A stretch of DNA of 13,001 bases. Source: JAITWT01 sp964439605. Its GTDB lineage: Bacteria; Pseudomonadota; Gammaproteobacteria; Burkholderiales; Burkholderiaceae_C. The notes beneath the pieces were generated by a model that was not told the origin of the DNA, ran no database searches, and saw only the letters and a program-made list of their open reading frames with translations. The stretch spans positions 1-13,001 of the forward strand of contig CAYTPC010000109.1 in the NCBI GenBank assembly GCA_964439605.1. Reading direction: 5' to 3'. Shown here in pieces: positions 1 through 6,762 of this stretch (position 1 is its first letter; every line of letters starts with the position of its first letter). The position numbers and the translations under genes are program-made.

Positions 1-263
1 GGCGCGGCGGCTTGGGCAAAGCTTTGCGGCTTGACGGCCCAGACGATCAAATCGGCCTCTTGCAAAAAAGCGCCCGCCTGTTCGTGCACGGCGACGCCGT
101 GTTCATGCGCGAGCTTTTCGCGCGCGGCGGCCAGCGGTTCCACGACCTGAATCTGGCGCGCTGGCAGCCCGCCCCGAATCAGGCCGCCAAGAATGGCGCC
201 GGCCATGTTGCCGCCGCCGATGAAGGCGACGCGGGTGGCGGGGTTGAGTGTGGGATGGGCCAT
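1..263 (-). CDS. proC: Pyrroline-5-carboxylate reductase, N-terminal part (cut by window edge)
   Basis: Reading the minus strand from the ATG at 263 gives 87 codons starting MAHPTLNPATRVAFIGGGNM and running off the left edge. The Rossmann dinucleotide-binding signature GGGNMA (residues 16-21), followed by AILGGLIRGG and later by ADLIVWAVKPQ, is characteristic of ProC. ProC performs the last step of proline synthesis, reducing 1-pyrroline-5-carboxylate with NAD(P)H in the cytoplasm. The catalytic C-terminal half is outside the window. The gene points away from the catabolic island and appears to be a conserved housekeeping neighbour marking its left border. The start is chosen because the family normally begins 10-15 residues before the glycine-rich loop; no strong ribosome binding site is visible. 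Confidence 0.88.
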   Translation of the reverse strand, partial: MAHPTLNPATRVAFIGGGNMAGAILGGLIRGGLPARQIQVVEPLAAAREKLAHEHGVAVHEQAGAFLQEADLIVWAVKPQSFAQAAA

Positions 264-330
264 AAGGTGGTCGTGGTGCGAAAGCCGAAAGCCAAGTGTA
301 GTGCAGGCGCGTGTATGTGAAAGTTCATTT

Positions 331-347
331 GCTATTAAAAATATAGC
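331..347. repeat. Small extragenic hairpin (GCTAT-N7-ATAGC)
   Basis: GCTAT (331-335) and ATAGC (343-347) form a 5-bp stem around a 7-nt A/T loop, in an otherwise gene-free stretch between proC and the topoisomerase remnant. From memory, short hairpins of the type GCTATTAAAAA...ATAGC are scattered between genes in Comamonadaceae genomes; this could be a degraded single copy. It could also just be a chance palindrome in AT-rich DNA. Nothing else recognisable lies in 264-370. Confidence 0.3.
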
Positions 348-370
348 GATCTATTCAACAGAACACTTCG

Positions 371-612
371 TCAGTGGCGTCCGCCCAACTCGGCCTTCAA
401 TTGACTATAGGCAGGCGCTACCACGTCGAGATATTTGCGCTCGCCTTCGGCGATGCGATCAAGCTGAGATTCCAGCTCGTGCGTGAAGGCCAGATCCATG
501 AACTCGAAACCAGCTTTGACCATGTGCTCAACCAACACGCAGCCGGTGTCTGTGGGCACCAGAAACCGTTTGTTTCGACTAGGTAGCCGCGCAGCACGAT
601 GCTGTTCACCAG
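371..612 (-). pseudogene. Remnant of a type IA DNA topoisomerase catalytic core (C-terminal end of core)
   Basis: On the minus strand two frames together give a continuous topoisomerase-like sequence. One frame (from about 609) reads NSIVLRGYL, matching the family's 'LxxRGYL' helix. After a shift near 575 the other frame reads RFLVPTDTG, then FEFMDLAFTHELESQLDRIA, then GERKYLDVVAPAYSQLKAEL, ending at a stop at 371. Type IA topoisomerases end their core with (K/R)xLVPTxxG, about 20 residues, a (F/Y)T.xxExxLDxIAxGE helix, and then zinc ribbons. No N-terminal TOPRIM domain or catalytic tyrosine region is present, stops precede the matching part upstream (612-650), and no zinc ribbon follows. This is a dead fragment, not a small gene. 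The closest type seems to be plasmid- or island-borne TopA-like enzymes; that subgroup assignment is an inference. Confidence 0.6.
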
Positions 613-701
613 CCGTCATTTCAATTACGACAGGTCGAGTCGGGGACTCATAGCCACCTCAAAGGGTTTCCCCTAAGCAAGACTGACTTCAATGTATGAT
701 C

Positions 702-733
702 TAATTTCATTTTGAATTTTCTATTTTTATTTT
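702..733. promoter_or_regulatory. AT-rich element A, similar to a stretch before the opposing operon (possible shared operator)
   Basis: This stretch begins TAATTTCATT, contains TTCTA at positions 18-22 and ends TTTTATTTT. Aligned without gaps it matches 12240-12271 at 26 of 32 positions, and that second copy overlaps the promoter of the divergently located AtuA operon. It sits 38 nt before the CoA-transferase start and contains a TTCA-TTT-TGAA dyad. Two opposing operons carrying the same element could be co-regulated by one of the IclR proteins between them. The sequence is AT-rich, so some similarity is expected by chance. Confidence 0.35.
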
Positions 734-760
734 GACGATCGCGCTAGGCGAACGTCAAAT
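732..760 (+). promoter_or_regulatory. Candidate sigma-70 promoter for the CoA-transferase operon
   Basis: TTGACG (732-737) is followed after 17 bp by TCAAAT (755-760), matching 5 of 6 and 4 of 6 consensus bases. A start about 7 nt downstream would fall only some 5 nt before the ATG at 772, giving an almost leaderless message. This would fit the lack of a visible ribosome binding site before that ATG. A weaker -10-like TATGAT is at 695-700. Prediction only. Confidence 0.3.
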
Positions 761-771
761 CAGCAACTGTC

Positions 772-1992
772 ATGGCAAAGCTACTTAGCAACATTCGCAT
801 CCTCGACATGTCCCGCATTCTTGCGGGACCTTGGGCAACGCAGAACTTGGCCGACTTGGGCGCGGAGGTCATCAAGATCGAAAAGCCCGGTATCGGCGAC
901 GACACACGGCAGATGGGGCCGCCGTTCCTGCGCGACAGCGCCACCGGGGAGCCAGGCGATGCGGCGTACTTCATGTGCTGCAACCGCGGAAAGAAGTCGG
1001 TTACGCTCGACTTCGCCGATGCCCGCGGGCAGGCCCTGATCCGGCAAATGGTGCTGCAGGCCGATGTTTTCGTTGAGAACTACAAGGTCGGCGCACTGGA
1101 GAAATACGGGCTCGACTACGCTTCTCTCAAGGCGATCAATCCGGGTCTTGTGTACTGTTCGATCACCGGTTTCGGCCAGACAGGTCCCTACCGCAACCGC
1201 GCCGGCTACGACTACCTGATCCAGGGCATGGGCGGCCTGATGAGTGTCACTGGAGAACGCGATGACCTTCCGGGCGGCGGGCCGCAGCGCGTCGGCGTGG
1301 CCGTCGCGGACCTGATGGCGGGCATGTACGCGACGGTCGCGATCCTGGCCGCCCTTCACCATCGAAACGCGGGGCACGGCGGGCAGCACATCGACATCAG
1401 TCTCCTGGACTGCCAGGTGGGCTCGCTGGTCAACCAGGGCCAGAACTATCTCGTCTCGGGCGAAGCCCCAAAGCGCATGGGCAGCGGACACCCCAACATC
1501 GCGCCCTACGCGGTCTATCCGGCGGCAGACGGCCACTTCATTCTCGCGGTGGGAAACGATACGCAGTTCCGGCGGCTCTGCAGCGCCATCGGCCAGCCCG
1601 ACATCGGCACCGACGCGCGTTTCGCCTCGATCCGCGCGCGCGTCGAAAACCGCACCCAGCTCGACGCGTGGCTCGTCCCGATCACGACATCGCGCAGCGT
1701 CGCCGAATGGGTGTCGCTACTCGAAGAGGCTCAGGTGCCGGGCGGTCCGATCAACAACATCCAGCGGGTCTTCGAGGACCCGCACGTCATCGCGCGCGGC
1801 ATGCGCCTGGACTTGCCCCACGCGCGCTACGGATCGGTTCCGTCGGTGCGCAACCCAATGCGCTTTTCCGAGACCCCGCTCGAATTCCAGGTGGCGCCGC
1901 CGAGCCTCGGCGAACACACCGACGCACTGCTGCGGTCGATGAACGTCTCCGCCGACGAAATCGCCCGGCTGCGCGGTGACGGGGTTCTCTGA
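772..1992 (+). CDS. CaiB/BaiF family CoA-transferase (type III)
   Basis: A 406-residue protein, the usual length for family III CoA-transferases. It opens with the hallmark NIRILDMSRILAGPWATQNL and DLGAEVIKIEKPG (about residues 7-40). It continues with NRGKKSVTLDF, the GLVYCSITGFGQTGPY segment (about 126-140), and GVAVADLMAGMYA, where Asp180 is at the position of the Asp that forms the acyl/CoA anhydride in formyl-CoA transferase. These enzymes move CoA from a donor thioester to a free carboxylic acid without ATP. As first gene of the plus-strand operon it most likely activates the acid that the pathway degrades. The start fits the family N-terminus; no Shine-Dalgarno is visible. Donor and acceptor cannot be predicted; a racemase of the same fold is less likely in this context. 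Confidence 0.92.
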   Translation: MAKLLSNIRILDMSRILAGPWATQNLADLGAEVIKIEKPGIGDDTRQMGPPFLRDSATGEPGDAAYFMCCNRGKKSVTLDFADARGQALIRQMVLQADVFVENYKVGALEKYGLDYASLKAINPGLVYCSITGFGQTGPYRNRAGYDYLIQGMGGLMSVTGERDDLPGGGPQRVGVAVADLMAGMYATVAILAALHHRNAGHGGQHIDISLLDCQVGSLVNQGQNYLVSGEAPKRMGSGHPNIAPYAVYPAADGHFILAVGNDTQFRRLCSAIGQPDIGTDARFASIRARVENRTQLDAWLVPITTSRSVAEWVSLLEEAQVPGGPINNIQRVFEDPHVIARGMRLDLPHARYGSVPSVRNPMRFSETPLEFQVAPPSLGEHTDALLRSMNVSADEIARLRGDGVL

Positions 1993-2042
1993 CCGACCGA
2001 TTCGAGTCCCTTTCACCTTCATCCAATCAGCAAGGACAGATC

Positions 2043-2537
2043 ATGCAAAGAGCAATACTCAAAGATGCTTCCGGACTCGAGATCATGGGCGTCGGCCTGC
2101 ACTGGAACGACGTTGAGATCGGCGACCGCTTCCGCACACTGGGCCGCACCATCACCGAAGCCGACATTACGGCCTACGTGGCTGCTGTGGGGATGGTGGA
2201 AGAGATGTTTACCAACCTTGAGTACATCCGCGAGGTCTCAGTGATCGGCGCGCGCCCGGTGCCCGGCTCGCTGGTCTTCTGCGTCGCCGAAGGACTGCTG
2301 ATGCAGAGTACTATGCAGCGCACCGGCATGGCTTTCCTCGGTGCCGAAATTAAGGTACACAGCCCCACCACCGCCGGCGACACCGTCCACGTGGAATGTG
2401 AAGTCGTCGAGGCGCGTGCGACCAGCAAGACGGGCCGCGGACTCCTTCGCACGTCGAACAAGGTGGTCAACCAGCGCGGCGAGGTGGTGCTCTCCTACAA
2501 CCCACTGCGCATGGTCAAGTCCCGGCCCACGCTGTGA
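2043..2537 (+). CDS. MaoC-like hot-dog fold protein (putative acyl-CoA dehydratase)
   Basis: A 164-residue protein, 50 nt after the CoA-transferase, with an AAGGA ribosome binding site ahead of the ATG. The pattern W-NDVEIGDRFRTLGRTITEADITAYVAAVG (about 21-50), then PVPGSLVFCVAEGLL (about 72-86), then strand-rich FLGAEIKVHSPTTAGDTV is that of a single-domain MaoC/hydratase-2 protein. Such proteins hydrate or dehydrate enoyl-/3-hydroxyacyl-CoA as dimers. The canonical hydratase-2 signature (G-D-x-N-P-x-H) is not present: the corresponding stretch reads VGMVEEMFTN (about 49-58), so the usual Asp/His pair is replaced. Several MaoC-like subfamilies show this, and the reaction here may differ or the protein may only bind acyl-CoA. 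The operon position supports a role in the same pathway. Confidence 0.85.
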   Translation: MQRAILKDASGLEIMGVGLHWNDVEIGDRFRTLGRTITEADITAYVAAVGMVEEMFTNLEYIREVSVIGARPVPGSLVFCVAEGLLMQSTMQRTGMAFLGAEIKVHSPTTAGDTVHVECEVVEARATSKTGRGLLRTSNKVVNQRGEVVLSYNPLRMVKSRPTL

Positions 2538-2600
2538 GCGCCGAGTTCTGCCCGTACTGAATCACCAACTACTGAATCATCGACAAGGAAAAGAGACATC

Positions 2601-3566
2601 ATGAAACGCCGCACATTCGCCGCCATCCTCTTCGCCACGCTCGGCACGCTGCTTCTCGGCTCCGCGCACGCCCAGCCCTACCCTTCGAAGCCAATCAAGA
2701 TCGTGCTGCCTTTCGCCGCAGGCAGCCCGACCGATGCGCTGGCACGGGTCATATCGGGCCCGCTCTCCAAGCGCCTCGGCCAAACGGTCATCATCGACAA
2801 CAAACCGGGCGCCACCGGCATGCTCGGCACCGACTTCGTCGCCAAGGCGCCGGCTGATGGCTACACGCTGCTCTTCGGCACCAACACCACGCAGGTCGCT
2901 AATAAGTACTTCTTTAAGACCATGCCCTACGACGGCGAGAGGGACTTCGTCCCAATCGTCGTGGTCGGCGGTGTGCCGCATGCGCTCGTGGTCCATCCAT
3001 CGCTGCCAGTGAACTCGGTCCAGGAGCTGATTCAGTACGCCAAGTCCAAGCCGGGCACGGTGTCCTTTCCCTACGCGAACAGCACGACCCGCATCACCGG
3101 CAGCACGTTCCGTGTCATGACGCAAACCAACTTGATCGAGGTGCCCTACAAGGCCTACGGACAGGCTGTGACCGAGCTGCTCGGCGGTCAGACACAAATG
3201 ATGTTTATCGACTTCACCACCGGACTGGCGCACATCCGCTCCGGCAAGCTTAAGGCATTGGCGATCACGCCGGACCGGTCGCCGAAGCTGCCGGGCGTCC
3301 CCGCTATGAGGGAAGTGCTGCCAGGCTTCGATATCGGTAACTGGAACGGACTGTTCGCGCCCGCGGGAACGCCTGCCGAAATCGTCGAGCGCATCAACCG
3401 CGAAGTGACGACGGTGCTGGCCATGCCCGATGTACAGCAGCAGATCGACAGCACCGGCTACGAACTGCTAAAGCAGATGTCGCCGACCGAGTTCGCCAAG
3501 TACATCGCCGCCGAGGGCGTCCACTACGGAAAGCTCGCGAAGAACGCAGGCATCGAGCCGGAATGA
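2601..3566 (+). CDS. Bug/TctC family tripartite tricarboxylate transporter substrate-binding protein
   Basis: A 321-residue protein with a clear export signal: positive MKRRTF, hydrophobic AAILFATLGTLLLGS, and cleavage expected after AHA (about residue 24) before QPYPSKPI. The mature part carries Bug family signatures: KPIKIVLPFAAGSPTD, VIIDNKPGATGMLGTDFVAKAPADGYTLLFG, and later VPYKAYGQAVTELLGGQ and GLFAPAGTPAEIVERIN. These periplasmic proteins bind carboxylates; the two fixed water-coordinating loops are recognisable. No TctA or TctB membrane gene is in the window, typical of the many orphan Bug proteins in Burkholderiales. Lying between pathway enzymes, and overlapping the next gene by ATGA, it probably captures the pathway's acid substrate for a transporter encoded elsewhere, or reports its presence. 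The start is supported by AAGGAAAAGAGA upstream. Confidence 0.95.
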   Translation: MKRRTFAAILFATLGTLLLGSAHAQPYPSKPIKIVLPFAAGSPTDALARVISGPLSKRLGQTVIIDNKPGATGMLGTDFVAKAPADGYTLLFGTNTTQVANKYFFKTMPYDGERDFVPIVVVGGVPHALVVHPSLPVNSVQELIQYAKSKPGTVSFPYANSTTRITGSTFRVMTQTNLIEVPYKAYGQAVTELLGGQTQMMFIDFTTGLAHIRSGKLKALAITPDRSPKLPGVPAMREVLPGFDIGNWNGLFAPAGTPAEIVERINREVTTVLAMPDVQQQIDSTGYELLKQMSPTEFAKYIAAEGVHYGKLAKNAGIEPE

Positions 3567-4366
3567 GTGTCATGAGCATCAACATCTCCGAAGCCCCCGT
3601 GACCTTCCATGTCGAGGACGGCGTGGCGACGATCTGCATCGACCGTCCGGCGCAGCGCAACGCGCTGTCGATCGCGGTCTGCGAAAGGCTGCTCGAACTA
3701 TGGGACGAGGTGGAGAACCGTGCCGACGTGCGCGTCGCGATCATCACCTCCTCAGACTGCGGGACTTTTTCCGCCGGCATGGATCTCAAGGAGGCGGCTC
3801 GGGTGCGCGCGGAGACCGGCAAGGACATACTCCAGATGCTGCGTGACCCTTTCCATCAACGCATGCGCCAAGTGTCAAAGCCAATCATCGCTGCGATGAC
3901 GGGCCACTTCACCGCCGGCGGCATGGTGCTCGCGGCGAATAGCGACCTCCGGGTTGGCATGAGGGGCACGCGCGGCGGGATTTCCGAATCTAAGGTCGGC
4001 CGCGGATCTCCATGGGGAGTTCCGATGCTCTGGATGCTGCCCCAACCTTTCCTGCTGGAACTGATGCTGACCGGCGACCTGCATCCGGTGGACCGCTTTC
4101 ACGAACTCGGCTTCGTGAACTACGTAGAAGCCGATTCCAATGGGGTGCGCGCCCGCGCGCGTCAGCTCGCTAGGACGATCGCGGACAACGCACCGCTGAC
4201 CGTCTGGGCCGCGAAGAAAAGCGTCGGTGCTGCGATGGACCTGGGATGTGCCGAAGGTATCGAAGCAGCGAAGCGATTTCACGAGCGGGTCTATGCGAGC
4301 GCGGACGCCATCGAAGGGCCGCGTGCCTTCGCAGAAAAGCGTGCGCCCCGCTGGATCGGCGCATGA
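3563..4366 (+). CDS. Enoyl-CoA hydratase/isomerase family protein (crotonase fold), copy 1
   Basis: A 267-residue crotonase-fold protein whose ATG overlaps the Bug stop (ATGA, 3563-3566). Another in-frame ATG at 3572 is possible. Visible family parts are RPAQRNALS (about 28-36), the first oxyanion-hole segment GTFSAGMDLKE (67-77), and the second, TGHFTAGGMVLAANSDLR (113-130). Aligned by eye to rat mitochondrial hydratase, the first catalytic Glu (Glu144) is replaced by Val122, while the second (Glu164) corresponds to Glu142 in SESKVGRG. The CoA-binding fold is therefore intact, but ordinary hydratase chemistry with both glutamates is doubtful. Isomerase, hydrolase or lyase chemistry on an acyl-CoA intermediate are alternatives. 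It is translationally coupled to both neighbours. Confidence 0.88.
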   Translation: MSVMSINISEAPVTFHVEDGVATICIDRPAQRNALSIAVCERLLELWDEVENRADVRVAIITSSDCGTFSAGMDLKEAARVRAETGKDILQMLRDPFHQRMRQVSKPIIAAMTGHFTAGGMVLAANSDLRVGMRGTRGGISESKVGRGSPWGVPMLWMLPQPFLLELMLTGDLHPVDRFHELGFVNYVEADSNGVRARARQLARTIADNAPLTVWAAKKSVGAAMDLGCAEGIEAAKRFHERVYASADAIEGPRAFAEKRAPRWIGA

Positions 4367-5184
4367 ACGGTGCTGCGGCATCGCCGTTCGTTCGGGTAGG
4401 CCACGAAGACGGCATCGTCACGTTGACGCTGAGTCGACCCGAGACGCTCAACCGGTTGACGACCGGGGACCAGTTCCTCGAACTGGCGCAACGGATCCGC
4501 GAGGTCCAGGCTGACCCCACCGCGCGCGTGCTGGTGATTACCGGCGAAGGCAGGGCCTTTTGTGCCGGCGGCGATATCCGCAAGATGGCTGCGCGCGAGG
4601 GCTTCTCCGCCGGCAGTGTCTCGGAGATTCAGCAACGGTACCGGCAGACGATCCACCAAGTGCCCTTGGCGCTCACCGAAGCCGACATCCCGACAATCGC
4701 CGCGGTCAACGGCGCCGCGTATGGCGCTGGCTGCGATCTGGCGTGCTTCTGCGATCTCCGGGTGGCCGCGCGAAGCGCCACCTTCGCGGTGAGCTTCGCG
4801 CAGTTGGGCATTGTTTCCGGCGACGGCGGCTCCTGGATTCTGCCCCGCCTGGTCGGGCGTTCCAAGGCGATGGAGCTCACGTTCACGGCCGATCCGATCG
4901 ATGCCGAGGCTGCGCTTCGCATCGGCCTCGTGTCGTCCGTGGTCGACGACGATGCGCTGCTCGCGCATGCGCATGGACTGGCCCGTCGAATCGCCCGCCA
5001 CCCGAGCGATGCCATGCAGATGAGCAAACGACTACTAAAGAGCTCGGAGCAAATGAACCTGGCAGGCCATCTGGATTTGGTGGCCGCCTTCCAGGCGATC
5101 GCGCATGCCTCGCCGGAGCATCTGGCCGCCGTGGAAGCGGCCGTGGCCGGGTTGAAAGCGCGTAACCAGAATCCGCCGCGTTAG
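4363..5184 (+). CDS. Enoyl-CoA hydratase/isomerase family protein (crotonase fold, PaaG-like), copy 2
   Basis: A 273-residue crotonase-fold protein starting at an ATG that overlaps the previous stop (ATGA, 4363-4366). The open frame extends further upstream, but only inside the preceding gene. Family parts: SRPETLNRL, GRAFCAGGDIRKM (about 63-75, oxyanion loop), AAVNGAAYGAGCDLACFCDLR (second loop) and GDGGSWILPRLVGRSKAMEL. Aligned by eye to the classical hydratase, the first catalytic Glu is Asp125 and the second is Phe145. The G-D-G-G-S-W-x-L-P-R segment and Asp in the first position resemble PaaG-type Delta2,Delta3 isomerases and similar group members rather than true hydratases. It differs strongly from copy 1, so the two are probably successive steps, not recent duplicates. 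Last gene of the plus operon; no terminator hairpin follows. Confidence 0.9.
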   Translation: MNGAAASPFVRVGHEDGIVTLTLSRPETLNRLTTGDQFLELAQRIREVQADPTARVLVITGEGRAFCAGGDIRKMAAREGFSAGSVSEIQQRYRQTIHQVPLALTEADIPTIAAVNGAAYGAGCDLACFCDLRVAARSATFAVSFAQLGIVSGDGGSWILPRLVGRSKAMELTFTADPIDAEAALRIGLVSSVVDDDALLAHAHGLARRIARHPSDAMQMSKRLLKSSEQMNLAGHLDLVAAFQAIAHASPEHLAAVEAAVAGLKARNQNPPR

Positions 5185-5996
5185 TCTGCTGGCTGAAGCT
5201 CCTGTGCGATCTGGCCTGCGATCACAAGCAGTTCGGGTGCCACCACTTCGCGCAGGTGCTGCTCCATATCGTCACCGCCGACAGCCATTGCGGCCAGCAC
5301 GAAGTGGGATTCGTCGCCCCGGCAGATCGGCGTCGCGATCGAGCTGGTCTGGCTTGTGACCGTCGAAGCGAGGAAGCACCAACCACGCTCATCCAGCTCC
5401 TGCAGGGCGCCATAAACGCTCGACATCATCCGAAACGAGCTGTCCTTCTCTGCTTCTCCCAGCGACTCGATTAGCTTCGCGCGCAAGGCCGGTGATTGCG
5501 CCCACAGGTAGGCTCGGCCCGACGCTGAGGTAGTGATCGGCAGGCGGGTCCCGGTGCTCAGGCCCAGGCGGACCTTGCCTTCAGGAACGCAATGCTCGAC
5601 CACAAGCATGTGCAGCCGGTCGCGTGTGGTCAGGCTCACATGCACGTCGAAGCGCTCCGACAAGGCACGCATTTTCGGCTTGGCGATCTCGGCGATCTGC
5701 AAGCCGCGCCGCACTGCCCGTCCAAGCGTCAGGCAGGCGACATGAGGCTCATATCCATCGGCTTGGATGCTAAGCCGCAGAAAGTTGTGCGCCACGAGTG
5801 TGGCGATCAGCTTGGCCGCAGTGACACGCGATAGACCGAGCTTCGCCGCGATCTCAGCCGCTTGCAGCGATCGGTGCCTCGCATCGAACAGTCGCAGAAT
5901 CTCGATGCCGCGCCGAAGTGAATCGACTTCGGCTCCCGGATCCAGGATGGCTTGACGATCGGAGGTGGGCGCTTCGGGCTTCCTCGTGCGGACCAT
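5181..5996 (-). CDS. IclR family transcriptional regulator (downstream copy)
   Basis: A 271-residue protein with the IclR layout: an N-terminal winged helix-turn-helix (LQAAEIAAKLGLSRVTAAKL, about 44-63, continuing to NFL) and a C-terminal effector-binding domain containing RFDVHVSLTTRDRLHMLVVE and LPITTSASGRAYLWA. IclR proteins bind small metabolites and repress or activate nearby catabolic operons. The ATG at 5996 shares one base with the stop of the upstream IclR gene (TGATG), and GGAG lies 5 nt before it, inside that gene, so the pair is co-translated. Its stop TAA lies within TTAG (5181-5184), shared with the stop of the converging crotonase gene. The 30-residue basic N-terminal tail before the helix-turn-helix is longer than in its neighbour. 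Confidence 0.93.
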   Translation of the reverse strand: MVRTRKPEAPTSDRQAILDPGAEVDSLRRGIEILRLFDARHRSLQAAEIAAKLGLSRVTAAKLIATLVAHNFLRLSIQADGYEPHVACLTLGRAVRRGLQIAEIAKPKMRALSERFDVHVSLTTRDRLHMLVVEHCVPEGKVRLGLSTGTRLPITTSASGRAYLWAQSPALRAKLIESLGEAEKDSSFRMMSSVYGALQELDERGWCFLASTVTSQTSSIATPICRGDESHFVLAAMAVGGDDMEQHLREVVAPELLVIAGQIAQELQPAD

Positions 5997-6757
5997 CAGG
6001 ACTCCATGGCGTTGGAAGCGGTGCTGAGTTCCGTCTCGAGACGGAACTTCAGTGCCAGCAGGTCCACCGCGACCTCTTCCTCGATGCGCTTGACGCTCAA
6101 GGCATTGACCGGCGCGGCGCAGCCTAGGGCATAGGAGTGCGGTTGATCGGGTGTGTCGACGACCACCGCCACGCCGTTGGTGCCCTGCTCCAGGCTGCCG
6201 GCCGCGATGCAGTACTGCCTGCGCTTCATTTGGGTGACGATGGCCTCGACCTGTTCCTTCAGGGCAGCACCGACCGGAGGATCGATCTGCGACAACCGGG
6301 ACAGGAAACGCTCGCGCTCAGCGTCGCCCATCGACCCGACCTGGGCGCGGCCCAGGGCTGACTGAACGATGAGCAGCCGCGAGCCCGCACGTACGCGCAA
6401 GGTGAAGAGCATGTTGCGGCCATGGACGACCTCGTTGCAGACCATGGTGTCACCGTCCAGCGAGGCAAGAACGACCGACACGTTGTGCTGGTCCGCGAAG
6501 GCCTGCATTAGGGGGCGGGCGACGACGATGAAATCGCGGTTCGAGGCCGCAACAAAACCCAGCGAAAGGACCGAGGTCCCGAGCCGATACGCGGCCTTGG
6601 CCGCCGAGTAGCGCAGGTAGCCGGCTTCGGTGAGATTCGCGGTAATGCGGGAGACCGTGGACTTAGGCAGCTTGGTCAGTTCTGCGAGGCAGTTGTTGGA
6701 AAGCCAGCCGTTCGCGGGTTCGAAGGCCTTCAGGATGGCCAAACCACGCGCCAGCAC
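5996..6757 (-). CDS. IclR family transcriptional regulator (upstream copy)
   Basis: A 253-residue IclR protein: RGLAILKAFEP at the start, winged helix-turn-helix LSNNCLAELTKLPKSTVSRI (about 19-38) with TEAGYLRY after it, and effector domain with TMVCNEVVHG, LRVRAGSRLLIVQSALGRA, RRQYCIAAGSLEQGTNGVAV and VVDTPDQPHSYALGCAAP. The GTG at 6757 is preferred because GAGG lies 5 nt before it and AAGGGG further up. The frame continues upstream to a stop near 6816 without ATG, GTG or TTG. It is first in a two-regulator unit, and a perfect inverted repeat lies 57-75 bp before the start, suggesting autoregulation. It differs substantially from the adjacent copy, so each may respond to a different intermediate or control a different operon. 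Confidence 0.92.
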   Translation of the reverse strand: MLARGLAILKAFEPANGWLSNNCLAELTKLPKSTVSRITANLTEAGYLRYSAAKAAYRLGTSVLSLGFVAASNRDFIVVARPLMQAFADQHNVSVVLASLDGDTMVCNEVVHGRNMLFTLRVRAGSRLLIVQSALGRAQVGSMGDAERERFLSRLSQIDPPVGAALKEQVEAIVTQMKRRQYCIAAGSLEQGTNGVAVVVDTPDQPHSYALGCAAPVNALSVKRIEEEVAVDLLALKFRLETELSTASNAMES

Positions 6758-6762
6758 ACGAA

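Noticed and set aside
371..619. A functional 82-residue small protein
   Set aside because: It matches the interior of a topoisomerase core, and the upstream part of the match is in a different frame, so a frameshifted remnant is more likely.
781..1536. 251-codon open frame on the minus strand opposite the CoA-transferase
   Set aside because: Antisense shadow; the plus-strand frame carries the CaiB signatures throughout.
2577..3233. 218-codon open frame on the minus strand opposite the Bug gene
   Set aside because: Antisense shadow without recognisable domains; the Bug frame has a signal peptide and full family motifs.
4246..4362. Upstream extension of the second crotonase gene
   Set aside because: It overlaps the preceding crotonase gene in a different frame and reads as Arg-rich shadow sequence; the ATGA overlap at 4363 is the natural start.
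5170..5200. Bidirectional terminator between the converging operons
   Set aside because: No stem-loop or T-tract is present at the TTAG overlap.
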